Positions 18,874 through 26,225 of a stretch of DNA of 64,000 nt are shown piece by piece. The notes beneath the pieces are model-generated. The model ran no database searches. It worked only from the letters and a program-made list of their open reading frames with translations, and was not told the DNA's origin. A program made the translations under genes and the position numbers. Origin of the DNA: Nevskiaceae bacterium (GTDB lineage: Bacteria; Pseudomonadota; Gammaproteobacteria; Steroidobacterales; Steroidobacteraceae); the NCBI GenBank assembly GCA_018883185.1, contig VEQP01000011.1, positions 22,288-86,287 of the forward strand, read 5' to 3'. The first letter of the stretch is position 1. Every line of letters begins with the position of its first letter.

Positions 18874-19716
18874 ATGGACTTCTCATCACAACGGGGCCCT
18901 CCGCGTAGCGGGGGACGCCAGACACTTCTCCACACCATCGAAGGCGAGGTCATTCCGCGCCTGCTGCTCGCGCATCGTCGGCAGGGCTCGCGAGTCGAGT
19001 CCGCTGCGCCCGACCGGGTGGCTGATGGTGACTCGCGACCAGCGACCACGCCGACCCCATACGACATTTCTCATCTGGCCGAGCTCGTGCTTCGGCGCGA
19101 AAAGGTCGAAGCCGAACGCTTCGTCGCTGCGGTTCGCGGGCGCGGCGTGGATACCGAAACCCTCTTGCTCGATCTGCTCGCGCCAGCCGCCCGCCACCTG
19201 GGTGCGATGTGGGAGACCGAGTGTGCCGATTTCATTGGGGTCACGGTGGGGCTGCGCTATCTGCAGGGCATTGCGCATGATTTGAGTGGCGACTCTGCGA
19301 TGTTGGCCGCATCCGGCGCCGGTGGGCGACGGGTGCTGCTGGTGTCGCTGCCAGGCGAGCAACACGTGTTTGGTACGCAAATCGTGGCGGAGATGCTGCG
19401 CCGTGCCCATTGGGATGTGTGGGATGCGCCCGGTGCGAGCGACGACGATATACTTACACTCGTCAATACGGAGTGGTTCGCGTTCGTTGGAGTGTCCATC
19501 GGTGCACCGGAGCAACTCGAGGCGCTCGGCGCCCTTGTCCGGCGTATCCGGCGCAGCTCGCTGCATCGCGGCATCCGCGTCATGGTAGGCGGGATACCTT
19601 TTTCCGGTCACCCCGATCGGGTGACCCAGGTTGGAGCCGATGCCACGGCGGTTGATGCACGCGAGGCCGTGGCTCAGGCAGAGCGATTGCTGGAGTGGGT
19701 GAGTCAAGGGAACTGA
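18874..19716 (+). CDS. aerR: AerR/PpaA-type B12-binding antirepressor
   Basis: A 280-residue cobalamin-binding regulator encoded directly ahead of ppsR. An N-terminal helical part (about residues 60-140) contains LLLDLLAPAARHLGAMWETECADFIGVTVGLRYLQ, and the Rossmann-like B12 domain follows. The cobalamin His is in PGEQHVFGTQI, and the later conserved loops are FVGVSIG and VMVGGIPF. In Rhodobacter, AerR/PpaA binds light-sensitive cobalamin and antagonises CrtJ/PpsR. It is separated from ppsR by 12 bases, implying co-expression. Confidence 0.9.
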   Translation: MDFSSQRGPPRSGGRQTLLHTIEGEVIPRLLLAHRRQGSRVESAAPDRVADGDSRPATTPTPYDISHLAELVLRREKVEAERFVAAVRGRGVDTETLLLDLLAPAARHLGAMWETECADFIGVTVGLRYLQGIAHDLSGDSAMLAASGAGGRRVLLVSLPGEQHVFGTQIVAEMLRRAHWDVWDAPGASDDDILTLVNTEWFAFVGVSIGAPEQLEALGALVRRIRRSSLHRGIRVMVGGIPFSGHPDRVTQVGADATAVDAREAVAQAERLLEWVSQGN

Positions 19717-19728
19717 CACGGTTTTACA

Positions 19729-21144
19729 GTGAAAACATTCAAGGCGCCAAGGAAGGCCCTAACCGGACTCGACGGCGAGACGGTCTCAGGTCTCATTAAT
19801 GCGGCAGCGGACATCGCACTGCTGCTCGACAAACGCGGTGTGATCCGCGACGTGTCGATCGGCAGCAAAACGCTTTCGTCCGCCCTGCAGCCCGACTGGA
19901 TCGGACGCCCCTTTATCGATGTGGTCACCACCGACAGCCGGCCCAAGGTCGAGTTGTTGATGGCAGATCTCGAGCACGCAGAACCGCTGCCGCGCCAACT
20001 CAATCACCCTGCGCCGGGTGGCAGCGATACAGTCGCCGTGCAGTACAGCGTGCGGCCGCTCAATGGCGATGGCCGTAGCCTCGCGATCGGTCGTGACCTC
20101 AGTGCGCTCGCCAATCTGCAGCAAAAGGTCATCGAAGCTGAGCAGTCTATCGAGAGCGATTACTCGCGACTGCGGCTTGCAGAGACCCGCTATCGTTTGC
20201 TGTTGCAAACAGTGTCGGATGCCATCGTCGTGGTCGACTTGCAGACGCGGCGAGTCGTTGAGCTCAATCCGTCCGCTTCCGCCTTGCTGGGTGACACCGG
20301 GCGGCGCCTGGTCGGTCGCGCAGTCACTGAGGCTTTCGATGCGCGGAGTTCCGAGTCTCTCGGCGAGTGGCTGGTGGGGCTGCGTACGGCAGGTCGTGCC
20401 GAGGAGCTGCGTCTGCGCAGCGCCGGCGGTCGCGAGTGCCGGTTGCAGGGCACGCTGTTTCGACAGGACAACGTTTCGCACGCCTTGCTGAAACTCTTTA
20501 CGCCAGGGGCGGCGGCGCCCGCAACCGCATCGGGCACGGTCGGTCCGTGGGTCGAGGTGACGCAGCGCTTGCCGGACGCCCTCGTGGTGACGACGGCAGA
20601 GGGTCGCGTGGTTTCGGCCAATCGTGCATTTCTCGATCTTGTGCAGCTGGCGACCGACGAACAGGTTCGAAACGAGTCGCTCGAGCGATGGCTGGGTCGT
20701 CCGGGCGTCGATCTCGGGGTGCTGGTCGCCAACCTTCGCCAGCACGGCAGCGTGCGCTTCTTCGCTACAAGCCTGCGAGGCGAGTACGGTTCGAGCACCG
20801 AGGTCGAGATTTCGGCCGTCGCGGTCGATCTCGAGGGGCAAAGCTGGCTGGGGTTCGCCATTCGCAATGTGGAACGCCGCCGGGTGGCCGAAGGTCGACC
20901 CACGCGTGAATTGCCACGCTCCGTCGAACAGCTCACCGAACTTGTCGGCCGCGTGTCACTCAAGGAGCTGGTGCGTGAGACCACGGATGTGATCGAGCGA
21001 CTGTGTATCGAGGCGGCACTGGAGTTGACGGGCGACAATCGGGCCTCGGCAGCCGAGATGCTCGGCCTGTCGCGACAGAGCCTGTATGTGAAGTTGCGTC
21101 GCTACGGCCTTGGCGACCTGCAGGACAGTTCGGAAGAGACGTAA
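19729..21144 (+). CDS. ppsR: PpsR/CrtJ redox-responsive photosynthesis repressor
   Basis: A 471-residue regulator with N-terminal, PAS1 (about 150-260) and PAS2 (about 275-390) sensor domains and a C-terminal Fis-type helix-turn-helix (ELTGDNRASAAEMLGLSRQS, then LYVKLRRYGL). The two redox-relevant cysteines of the family are present: C237 in GGRECRLQG and C426 in IERLCIEAAL. The start is GTG 19729 with only a weak distant ribosome site, perhaps relying on coupling to aerR. It is expected to bind the TGT-N12-ACA boxes in this cluster. Confidence 0.94.
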   Translation: MKTFKAPRKALTGLDGETVSGLINAAADIALLLDKRGVIRDVSIGSKTLSSALQPDWIGRPFIDVVTTDSRPKVELLMADLEHAEPLPRQLNHPAPGGSDTVAVQYSVRPLNGDGRSLAIGRDLSALANLQQKVIEAEQSIESDYSRLRLAETRYRLLLQTVSDAIVVVDLQTRRVVELNPSASALLGDTGRRLVGRAVTEAFDARSSESLGEWLVGLRTAGRAEELRLRSAGGRECRLQGTLFRQDNVSHALLKLFTPGAAAPATASGTVGPWVEVTQRLPDALVVTTAEGRVVSANRAFLDLVQLATDEQVRNESLERWLGRPGVDLGVLVANLRQHGSVRFFATSLRGEYGSSTEVEISAVAVDLEGQSWLGFAIRNVERRRVAEGRPTRELPRSVEQLTELVGRVSLKELVRETTDVIERLCIEAALELTGDNRASAAEMLGLSRQSLYVKLRRYGLGDLQDSSEET

Positions 21145-21183
21145 ACTTTAATTGACAGTGCCGGGTGTCATGGCTATTTTGCA
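21140..21183. promoter_or_regulatory. Two imperfect PpsR-like boxes upstream of bchG
   Basis: CGTAAACTTTAATTGACA (21140-21157) overlaps the ppsR stop codon, and TGTCATGGCTATTTTGCA (21166-21183) ends four bases before the bchG ATG. Each matches TGT-N12-ACA at five of six fixed positions. Paired spacing supports function; binding is inferred. Confidence 0.5.
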
Positions 21184-21186
21184 GTC

Positions 21187-22089
21187 ATGTCCCGGCCGGC
21201 AAACAATCTCTTGTCCGAGCGACGGCCTGCATGGTCCACCATGCTGGAATTGCTCAAGCCGGTGACTTGGTTCCCGCCCATGTGGGCGTTCCTTTGTGGT
21301 GTGGTTTCTGCGGGCAGCGTGCCCCCGGGGCATTGGCCCGTGGTGTTCACCGGTGTATTGCTCGCGGGGCCGTTGATTTGCGGCACGAGTCAAGCGGTCA
21401 ATGATTGGTTCGATCGCCACGTCGATGCCATCAACGAGCCGCGACGACCCATCCCCTCGGGTCGTATGCCGGGGCACTGGGGTCTCTACATTGCTATAGG
21501 CTGGACCATCGTCTCCTTGCTGGTGGCTGCGACACTCGGCCCTTGGGTGCTCGGAGCGGCGACGCTCGGCATGGCACTCGCCTGGGCCTATAGCGCCCCG
21601 CCACTGCGCTTGAAGCGTAATGGCTGGTGGGGCAACTCCGCCGTGGCGCTGTGTTACGAGGGTGTGCCGTGGGTTACGGCAGCCGTGGTGATCTCGGACG
21701 CATTTCCCTCTTGGCACATCTTGGCGCTGGCCGGTCTCTACAGTGTTGGCGCGCACGGCATCATGACCCTCAATGATTTCAAGTCCGTGCAGGGTGATCG
21801 GCGCATGGGCGTCGGTTCGCTGCCGGTTCGGCTCGGCGTAGACCTTGCCGCTCGCGTGGCCTGCGCCGTCATGGTGGTGGCGCAAATCGCCGTGATCGCG
21901 TTGCTATTTCTTTGGGATCGCCCCGCTCACGCGGGGCTCATCGTTGTGCTGCTCATCGGGCAGTTGCTGATGATGGCGCGTTTGCTGCGCAGGCCCCAAC
22001 AGCTCGACGTTTGGTACAACGCGGCCGGTGTGCCGCTCTACGTGCTCGGTATGCTGGTCAGTGCTCTCGCGGTGCGCCACTTGTCCTGA
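21187..22089 (+). CDS. bchG: BchG bacteriochlorophyll a synthase
   Basis: UbiA-superfamily prenyltransferase (300 residues, about nine membrane helices) that esterifies bacteriochlorophyllide a with a C20 prenyl diphosphate. The Asp-rich motif NDWFDRHVDAINEPRRPIPSGR is diagnostic, and a second Asp-rich region is TLNDFKSVQGDRRMGVGSLPV. It starts 42 bases after ppsR and begins the bchG-pucC-like-bchP series. Confidence 0.95.
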   Translation: MSRPANNLLSERRPAWSTMLELLKPVTWFPPMWAFLCGVVSAGSVPPGHWPVVFTGVLLAGPLICGTSQAVNDWFDRHVDAINEPRRPIPSGRMPGHWGLYIAIGWTIVSLLVAATLGPWVLGAATLGMALAWAYSAPPLRLKRNGWWGNSAVALCYEGVPWVTAAVVISDAFPSWHILALAGLYSVGAHGIMTLNDFKSVQGDRRMGVGSLPVRLGVDLAARVACAVMVVAQIAVIALLFLWDRPAHAGLIVVLLIGQLLMMARLLRRPQQLDVWYNAAGVPLYVLGMLVSALAVRHLS

Positions 22090-22116
22090 GTTGCCGGGTC
22101 TCGACTTGATGGGGGA

Positions 22117-23580
22117 GTGATGGGTAAATCGGGCGTTGCGACATCGGGCGGGGAAACCCGGGACATCGGCTGGCTCGGAATCTTCCGTCTCGGCCTCGTG
22201 CAAGCGGCGATCGGCGCGATCGTCGTCATCACCACCTCGACACTCAATCGGGTGCTGGTCGTCGAACTGGCCTTGCCGGCGCTCGTACCCGGCGTGCTGG
22301 TCGCATTGCACTATTTCGTGCAGGTGCTGCGGCCGCGGTTCGGTTACGGCTCTGATGTCGGTGGTAGGCGCACGCCATGGATCATCGGTGGCATGGCTGT
22401 GCTCGGGCTCGGCGCTGTCGGTGCCAGTATCTCCACCGCGCTGATGGTGACCCAACTGCCGCTCGGCTTGATGCTTGCGACCCTTTCGTTCCTGCTGGTC
22501 GGGCTTGGCGTGGGTGCCTGCGGCACTGCGATGCTGGTGTTGATGTCCACCAACGTCGCCAAATCGCGCCTTGCCGCGGCAGCGACCGTGACCTGGGTGA
22601 TGATGATCGTGGGCTTCATCGTCACAAGCGTGCTGGCAGGCAAAATGCTTGAGCCGTTTTCGATGCTGCGGCTCGTCGAAGTCACTGCAGTGGTCGCAGC
22701 GACCGCGTTTCTCGTCACCTGTGTCGCGGTCTGGCGCATCGAGACACGCAGCAAAATCGCAGCTAGCGCCTCGAGCACCGCCGCGAGTAATGTCGATGCG
22801 GCTGTCGGGGGCGCGTCGGCCTCGACAGATGACGCATCGACACAGGGGTTTGTTTCGGCGCTGCGTGAGGTGTGGAACGAACCGCACTCGCGCCGCCTCG
22901 CTGGCTTCGTATTCGTATCGATGCTCGCCTACAGCGCGCAGGATCTGGTGCTTGAGCCCTTTGCCGGCGCCGTCTTTGGTCTGACTCCCGGCGAGTCGAC
23001 GCGACTGTCGGGCATGATGAGCAGCGGCACTTTGATCGGCATGCTGATCGTTGCGGTCATCTGCACAGCCGGTGCGAATACGCGCGCCGGCGCGCTGCGT
23101 GCTTGGACCATCGGTGGTTGTGTCGCTTCGGCTCTGATGTTGCTCACTTTGGCGGTCGCGGGTCTCGTCGGACCTTCGTGGCCGCTGCGTCCGACCGTGT
23201 TTGCGCTCGGACTGGCGAACGGTGCGTTTGCGGTGGCCGCGATCGGCTCGATGATGGGGCTCGTCGGTCGTGGTCGACAGTCGCGTGAGGGCACGCGCAT
23301 GGGTTTGTGGGGCGCAGCACAGGCGATGGCCTTCGGACTTGGGGGCATTGCCGCGACTGCGACGGTGGATCTTATGCGTTGGCTGACCGGATCCGTCACG
23401 CTCGCGTACGGTGTTGTGTTCGTGCTCGAAGCCGTGCTGTTCGTCGTCGCCACGCTCTTTGCGGTGCGACTCAGCCGTGAGGACACCACAGCGCAGGTGG
23501 ACGGCGGTGGCTCGACAGCGGGCCCGGCGTATTTGGCGGAAGCACGCGTATCGGGCGGCAGCGCGGCGAGGCTGACATGA
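22117..23580 (+). CDS. PucC-family transporter between bchG and bchP
   Basis: Twelve-span MFS protein (487 residues) of the same family as LhaA, in the conserved slot between bchG and bchP (the ORF428/Bch2 type in other species). STLNRVLVVELALPALVPGVLVALHYFVQVLRPRFGYGSDVGGRRTPWI is the signature region. A central loop rich in Ser and Ala (about residues 208-242) is cytoplasmic and variable. Role inferred: delivery of bacteriochlorophyll or antenna assembly. The stop overlaps bchP by four bases. Confidence 0.9.
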   Translation: MMGKSGVATSGGETRDIGWLGIFRLGLVQAAIGAIVVITTSTLNRVLVVELALPALVPGVLVALHYFVQVLRPRFGYGSDVGGRRTPWIIGGMAVLGLGAVGASISTALMVTQLPLGLMLATLSFLLVGLGVGACGTAMLVLMSTNVAKSRLAAAATVTWVMMIVGFIVTSVLAGKMLEPFSMLRLVEVTAVVAATAFLVTCVAVWRIETRSKIAASASSTAASNVDAAVGGASASTDDASTQGFVSALREVWNEPHSRRLAGFVFVSMLAYSAQDLVLEPFAGAVFGLTPGESTRLSGMMSSGTLIGMLIVAVICTAGANTRAGALRAWTIGGCVASALMLLTLAVAGLVGPSWPLRPTVFALGLANGAFAVAAIGSMMGLVGRGRQSREGTRMGLWGAAQAMAFGLGGIAATATVDLMRWLTGSVTLAYGVVFVLEAVLFVVATLFAVRLSREDTTAQVDGGGSTAGPAYLAEARVSGGSAARLT

Positions 23581-24779
23581 ACGACATCAATCAGCAGCGT
23601 GACGAGTTCGATGTGGTTGTGGTGGGCGGTGGACCTTCCGGAGCCACGGCGGCCGACGACTTGGCCAGAGAAGGCTGGCGCGTATTGCTTCTCGATCGGG
23701 ATGGGCGCATCAAGCCCTGCGGCGGCGCGGTTCCGCCGCGGCTCGTCGAAGAATTCGCGATTCCCGACGAGTTGCTGGTGGCACGCATCCGCTCGGCGCG
23801 CATGGTGTCGCCCTCTGCCAAAGAAGTCGATATGCCGATCGACGGCGGCTACGTCGGCATGGTCGATCGCGAAGTGTTCGACGAGTGGCTGCGCGTGCGG
23901 GCGGAGCGCAGCGGGGCTGTGCGCGCGCGGGGCACCTTTCTACGCATCAATCGCGATACCGAAGGTGATGCGATCGTCGAGTTTGAGCACAAAGATACCC
24001 GTGAAAAAGTCACGGTGAGAACGCGCATGGTATTGGGCGCCGACGGAGCACGGTCGGAGGTCGCGCGACAGGCGATCGAGGGCGGTCGTGAGGTGCCGTT
24101 CGTCTACGCTTATCACGAGATTTTACGCACCCCGAAGGCGACGCCGGGGAACTACGATGGCAGTCGTTGCGACGTCTACTACCAAGGCGAATTGTCGCCC
24201 GATTTCTACGCTTGGATCTTTCCGCACGGCGAAACCATTAGTGCGGGAGCGGGCACCGCGCACAAGGGCTTTTCCATCCGTAACGCTGTCGGAGCCTTGC
24301 GACGCAGCGCGGGGCTCGGTGCGGCCGAGGTCATCCGCCGCGAGGGCGCGCCGATTCCGCTCAAGCCCTTGCGACGATGGGATAACGGTCGCGATGTGCT
24401 CGTCTGCGGCGATGCAGCTGGGGTGGTGGCCCCCGCCTCGGGCGAGGGTATCTACTACGCCATGGCCTGCGGTCGGATGTCGGCCCGCGCACTCGATCGT
24501 TGTCTGCGTACGGGCAACGCGCACGCTTTGCGAGCGGCGCGCCGCGAGTTCATGTCGGCGCACGGCAGGGTGTTCTGGGTGCTCGGCTTAATGCAGAGAT
24601 TCTGGTACACCAACGACAAACGACGCGAACGCTTCGTCAAAATGTGCCGTGACCCGGACGTGCAGCGTTTGACCTGGGAGGCGTACATGCACAAGCGTCT
24701 CGTCCGTCGCCAGCCCATGGCGCACTTGCGTATCTTCTTCAAGGATTTGGCACATCTGCTCGGTCTGGCGCCGACCTGA
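23577..24779 (+). CDS. bchP: BchP geranylgeranyl reductase
   Basis: FAD-dependent reductase (400 residues) that hydrogenates the geranylgeranyl tail of bacteriochlorophyll to phytyl. The N-terminal dinucleotide fold is VVVVGGGPSGATAADDLAREG, followed by KPCGGAVPPRL typical of this family, and the FAD motif VCGDAAGVVAPASGEGIYYAM. Length is normal. It is translationally coupled to the PucC-like gene by an ATGA overlap. Confidence 0.94.
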   Translation: MNDINQQRDEFDVVVVGGGPSGATAADDLAREGWRVLLLDRDGRIKPCGGAVPPRLVEEFAIPDELLVARIRSARMVSPSAKEVDMPIDGGYVGMVDREVFDEWLRVRAERSGAVRARGTFLRINRDTEGDAIVEFEHKDTREKVTVRTRMVLGADGARSEVARQAIEGGREVPFVYAYHEILRTPKATPGNYDGSRCDVYYQGELSPDFYAWIFPHGETISAGAGTAHKGFSIRNAVGALRRSAGLGAAEVIRREGAPIPLKPLRRWDNGRDVLVCGDAAGVVAPASGEGIYYAMACGRMSARALDRCLRTGNAHALRAARREFMSAHGRVFWVLGLMQRFWYTNDKRRERFVKMCRDPDVQRLTWEAYMHKRLVRRQPMAHLRIFFKDLAHLLGLAPT

Positions 24780-24799
24780 GCGCCGCGGCAAGGCCATCC

Positions 24800-25084
24800 G
24801 TGAACGAAGCTTTGGCTGCCGGATTCGGCAACGGCAGTCTGCTGCTCGGCATCGTCGTGCTGATTGCGCTCGAAGGCTTGGGTATTTTTTGGCTAGAGCG
24901 GCGCGGTCGTAGTCCGCTCCGGCTCCGCGAAGTGCTTGGCAACCTCGTCTCCGGTGCGGCGCTGATGTTGGCCGTGCGCGCTGCACTGCTCGATGAGCCG
25001 TGGACGCTCGTCGCCGCATGGTTGTTGTGCGCGTTGCTCGCGCACGTGACGGATCTGCTCGTACGCTGGAGGCGCAGCGTCTGA
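24800..25084 (+). CDS. Small membrane protein downstream of bchP, unknown function
   Basis: A 94-residue product from a GTG at 24800, 20 bases after bchP. Three hydrophobic segments are visible: GSLLLGIVVLIALEGLGIFWL, LVSGAALMLAVRAALL and WTLVAAWLLCALLAHVTDLLV, with Arg-rich connecting and terminal segments. Codon use resembles the neighbours. I recognise no family. Its position as the last rightward gene of the cluster suggests co-expression with bchG and bchP. The next gene, phzF, converges seven bases on. Confidence 0.65.
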   Translation: MNEALAAGFGNGSLLLGIVVLIALEGLGIFWLERRGRSPLRLREVLGNLVSGAALMLAVRAALLDEPWTLVAAWLLCALLAHVTDLLVRWRRSV

Positions 25085-25091
25085 CCGATCG

Positions 25092-25994
25092 CTACAGGGT
25101 GATTTCGGTCTCGAACACCAGCGCTGAGCTGCCGATGATCCACACGCCGGCAAGCACCCCGTCGGCGAACTCCAGCTCCACATCGACGCGACCTGGACGG
25201 TTCTGGAACTGACCTTGGGCGCCCGAGAAATGGGCCTGGTCACCGTTACGTGCCAACACGCCGTGCTGCAGTAGATAGGCGCCGAGCAAACCGTGTGCGT
25301 TGCCGCTGACTGGATCCTCAGGGATACCGATAGCGGGGCAGAACATGCGCGAGAGCGTGAGGCAGCCTTCGATGTTGGAGTCGGTGGTGAATACGAAGTG
25401 TCCCGAGGCACCGAGCTGTGCCGACAGCGTACTGAGCCGCGCGAAGTCGGGTTTCATCTGCTTGAGCTGCTGAGGCCCGCGCACGCCGATGAGCAGTCGA
25501 TTGCCCGCGCCACCCACGATACGCATTTCGAAACGCGGGTCTAGGTCTGCACTCGAGAGTGCGAGCGCATCGAGCACAGCGAGTCGTTCGCGATCGTTCA
25601 ACTCGCGCCCCAAAGGCGGAGCAGGTTGGCGCACGGCGATGCGACGCTCCGCACCCTCTCCGCGGACCTCGATGTCGACGAGGCCTGCTTTTTGACGTTG
25701 ACGCAGCCGACGCGGTGCATCGCCCGCCATCGACAGCACATAGTGCGTGGCCACCGTCGCGTGGCCGACGAACGAAGATTCGGTGCGGGGGGTAAAAAAC
25801 CGCACTCGCAAGTCGTGGTCGGTGCCGTCAGCGGGCAGCACGAATGCGGTATCGCCGTTGTTGAGCTCGCGGGCAATGGCGAGCATCTCCTCATCGCTCA
25901 GCACCTCGGCGCCCAGCACCACCCCGGCAGGGTTGCCCGTAAACAATTTTTGGGTGAAGGCGTCGACCTGGAAGACGCGGATTGTTCTAGCCAT
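25092..25994 (-). CDS. PhzF-family isomerase
   Basis: A 300-residue protein of the PhzF/diaminopimelate-epimerase fold. The N-terminus RVFQVDAFTQKLFTGNPAGVVLGAE and the ELNNGDTAFVLP and FFTPRTESSFVGHATVATHYVL segments are hallmarks, including the catalytic Glu (in ELNNGDTAF) and the GHAT loop; EDPVSGNAHG is in the C-terminal half. The biological substrate is unknown, as for most family members. It marks the right boundary of the photosynthesis cluster and diverges from the thiamine operon. Confidence 0.88.
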   Translation of the reverse strand: MARTIRVFQVDAFTQKLFTGNPAGVVLGAEVLSDEEMLAIARELNNGDTAFVLPADGTDHDLRVRFFTPRTESSFVGHATVATHYVLSMAGDAPRRLRQRQKAGLVDIEVRGEGAERRIAVRQPAPPLGRELNDRERLAVLDALALSSADLDPRFEMRIVGGAGNRLLIGVRGPQQLKQMKPDFARLSTLSAQLGASGHFVFTTDSNIEGCLTLSRMFCPAIGIPEDPVSGNAHGLLGAYLLQHGVLARNGDQAHFSGAQGQFQNRPGRVDVELEFADGVLAGVWIIGSSALVFETEITL

Positions 25995-26098
25995 ATCTTT
26001 GACGTCCTGCGGGTCGCGGCCATCGGCCGCGAAAGGGCGCGATTGTAGGCACTTGCCCGGTCGCTGCCTACCTCCTCGGTAGAGAAAACTCCGAACAC

Positions 26099-26128
26099 TT
26101 GCAAACTTATGATTTTAATGGAAAATAT
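26099..26128 (+). promoter_or_regulatory. Putative sigma-70 promoter of the thiamine uptake operon
   Basis: TTGCAA (26099-26104), an 18-base spacer and AAATAT (26123-26128) would start transcription at about 26134, just where the riboswitch begins. The surroundings are distinctly AT-rich. The 231 bases between phzF and the receptor gene (25995-26225) hold this promoter, the riboswitch, and presumably the phzF promoter. Confidence 0.5.
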
Positions 26129-26130
26129 CG

Positions 26131-26222
26131 CCTACCTAGGGGTGGCCTGAGAGGGCCTGAGACGTCGCATGGGGCGACGAACCCGTTGAACCTGATCCGG
26201 TTAGTACCGGCGGAGGGAGCAG
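26131..26222 (+). promoter_or_regulatory. TPP (THI-box) riboswitch
   Basis: The conserved aptamer elements appear in order: GGGGTGGCCTGAGAGGGCCTG, a variable hairpin (GTCGC-ATGGG-GCGAC), then ACCCGTTGAACCTGATCC and GGTTAGTACCGGCGGAGGGAG. The 3' strand of the closing helix includes GGAGGGAGCAGG, which is also the ribosome site of the receptor gene four bases on. Ligand binding would therefore hide the ribosome site: translational control, off when thiamine pyrophosphate is plentiful. Confidence 0.95.
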
Positions 26223-26225
26223 GTA

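Noticed and set aside
19721..19731. A PpsR box at the ppsR start (TGACACGGTTTTACA)
   Set aside because: The spacing between half sites is nine bases, not twelve, and the orientation is wrong for the consensus.
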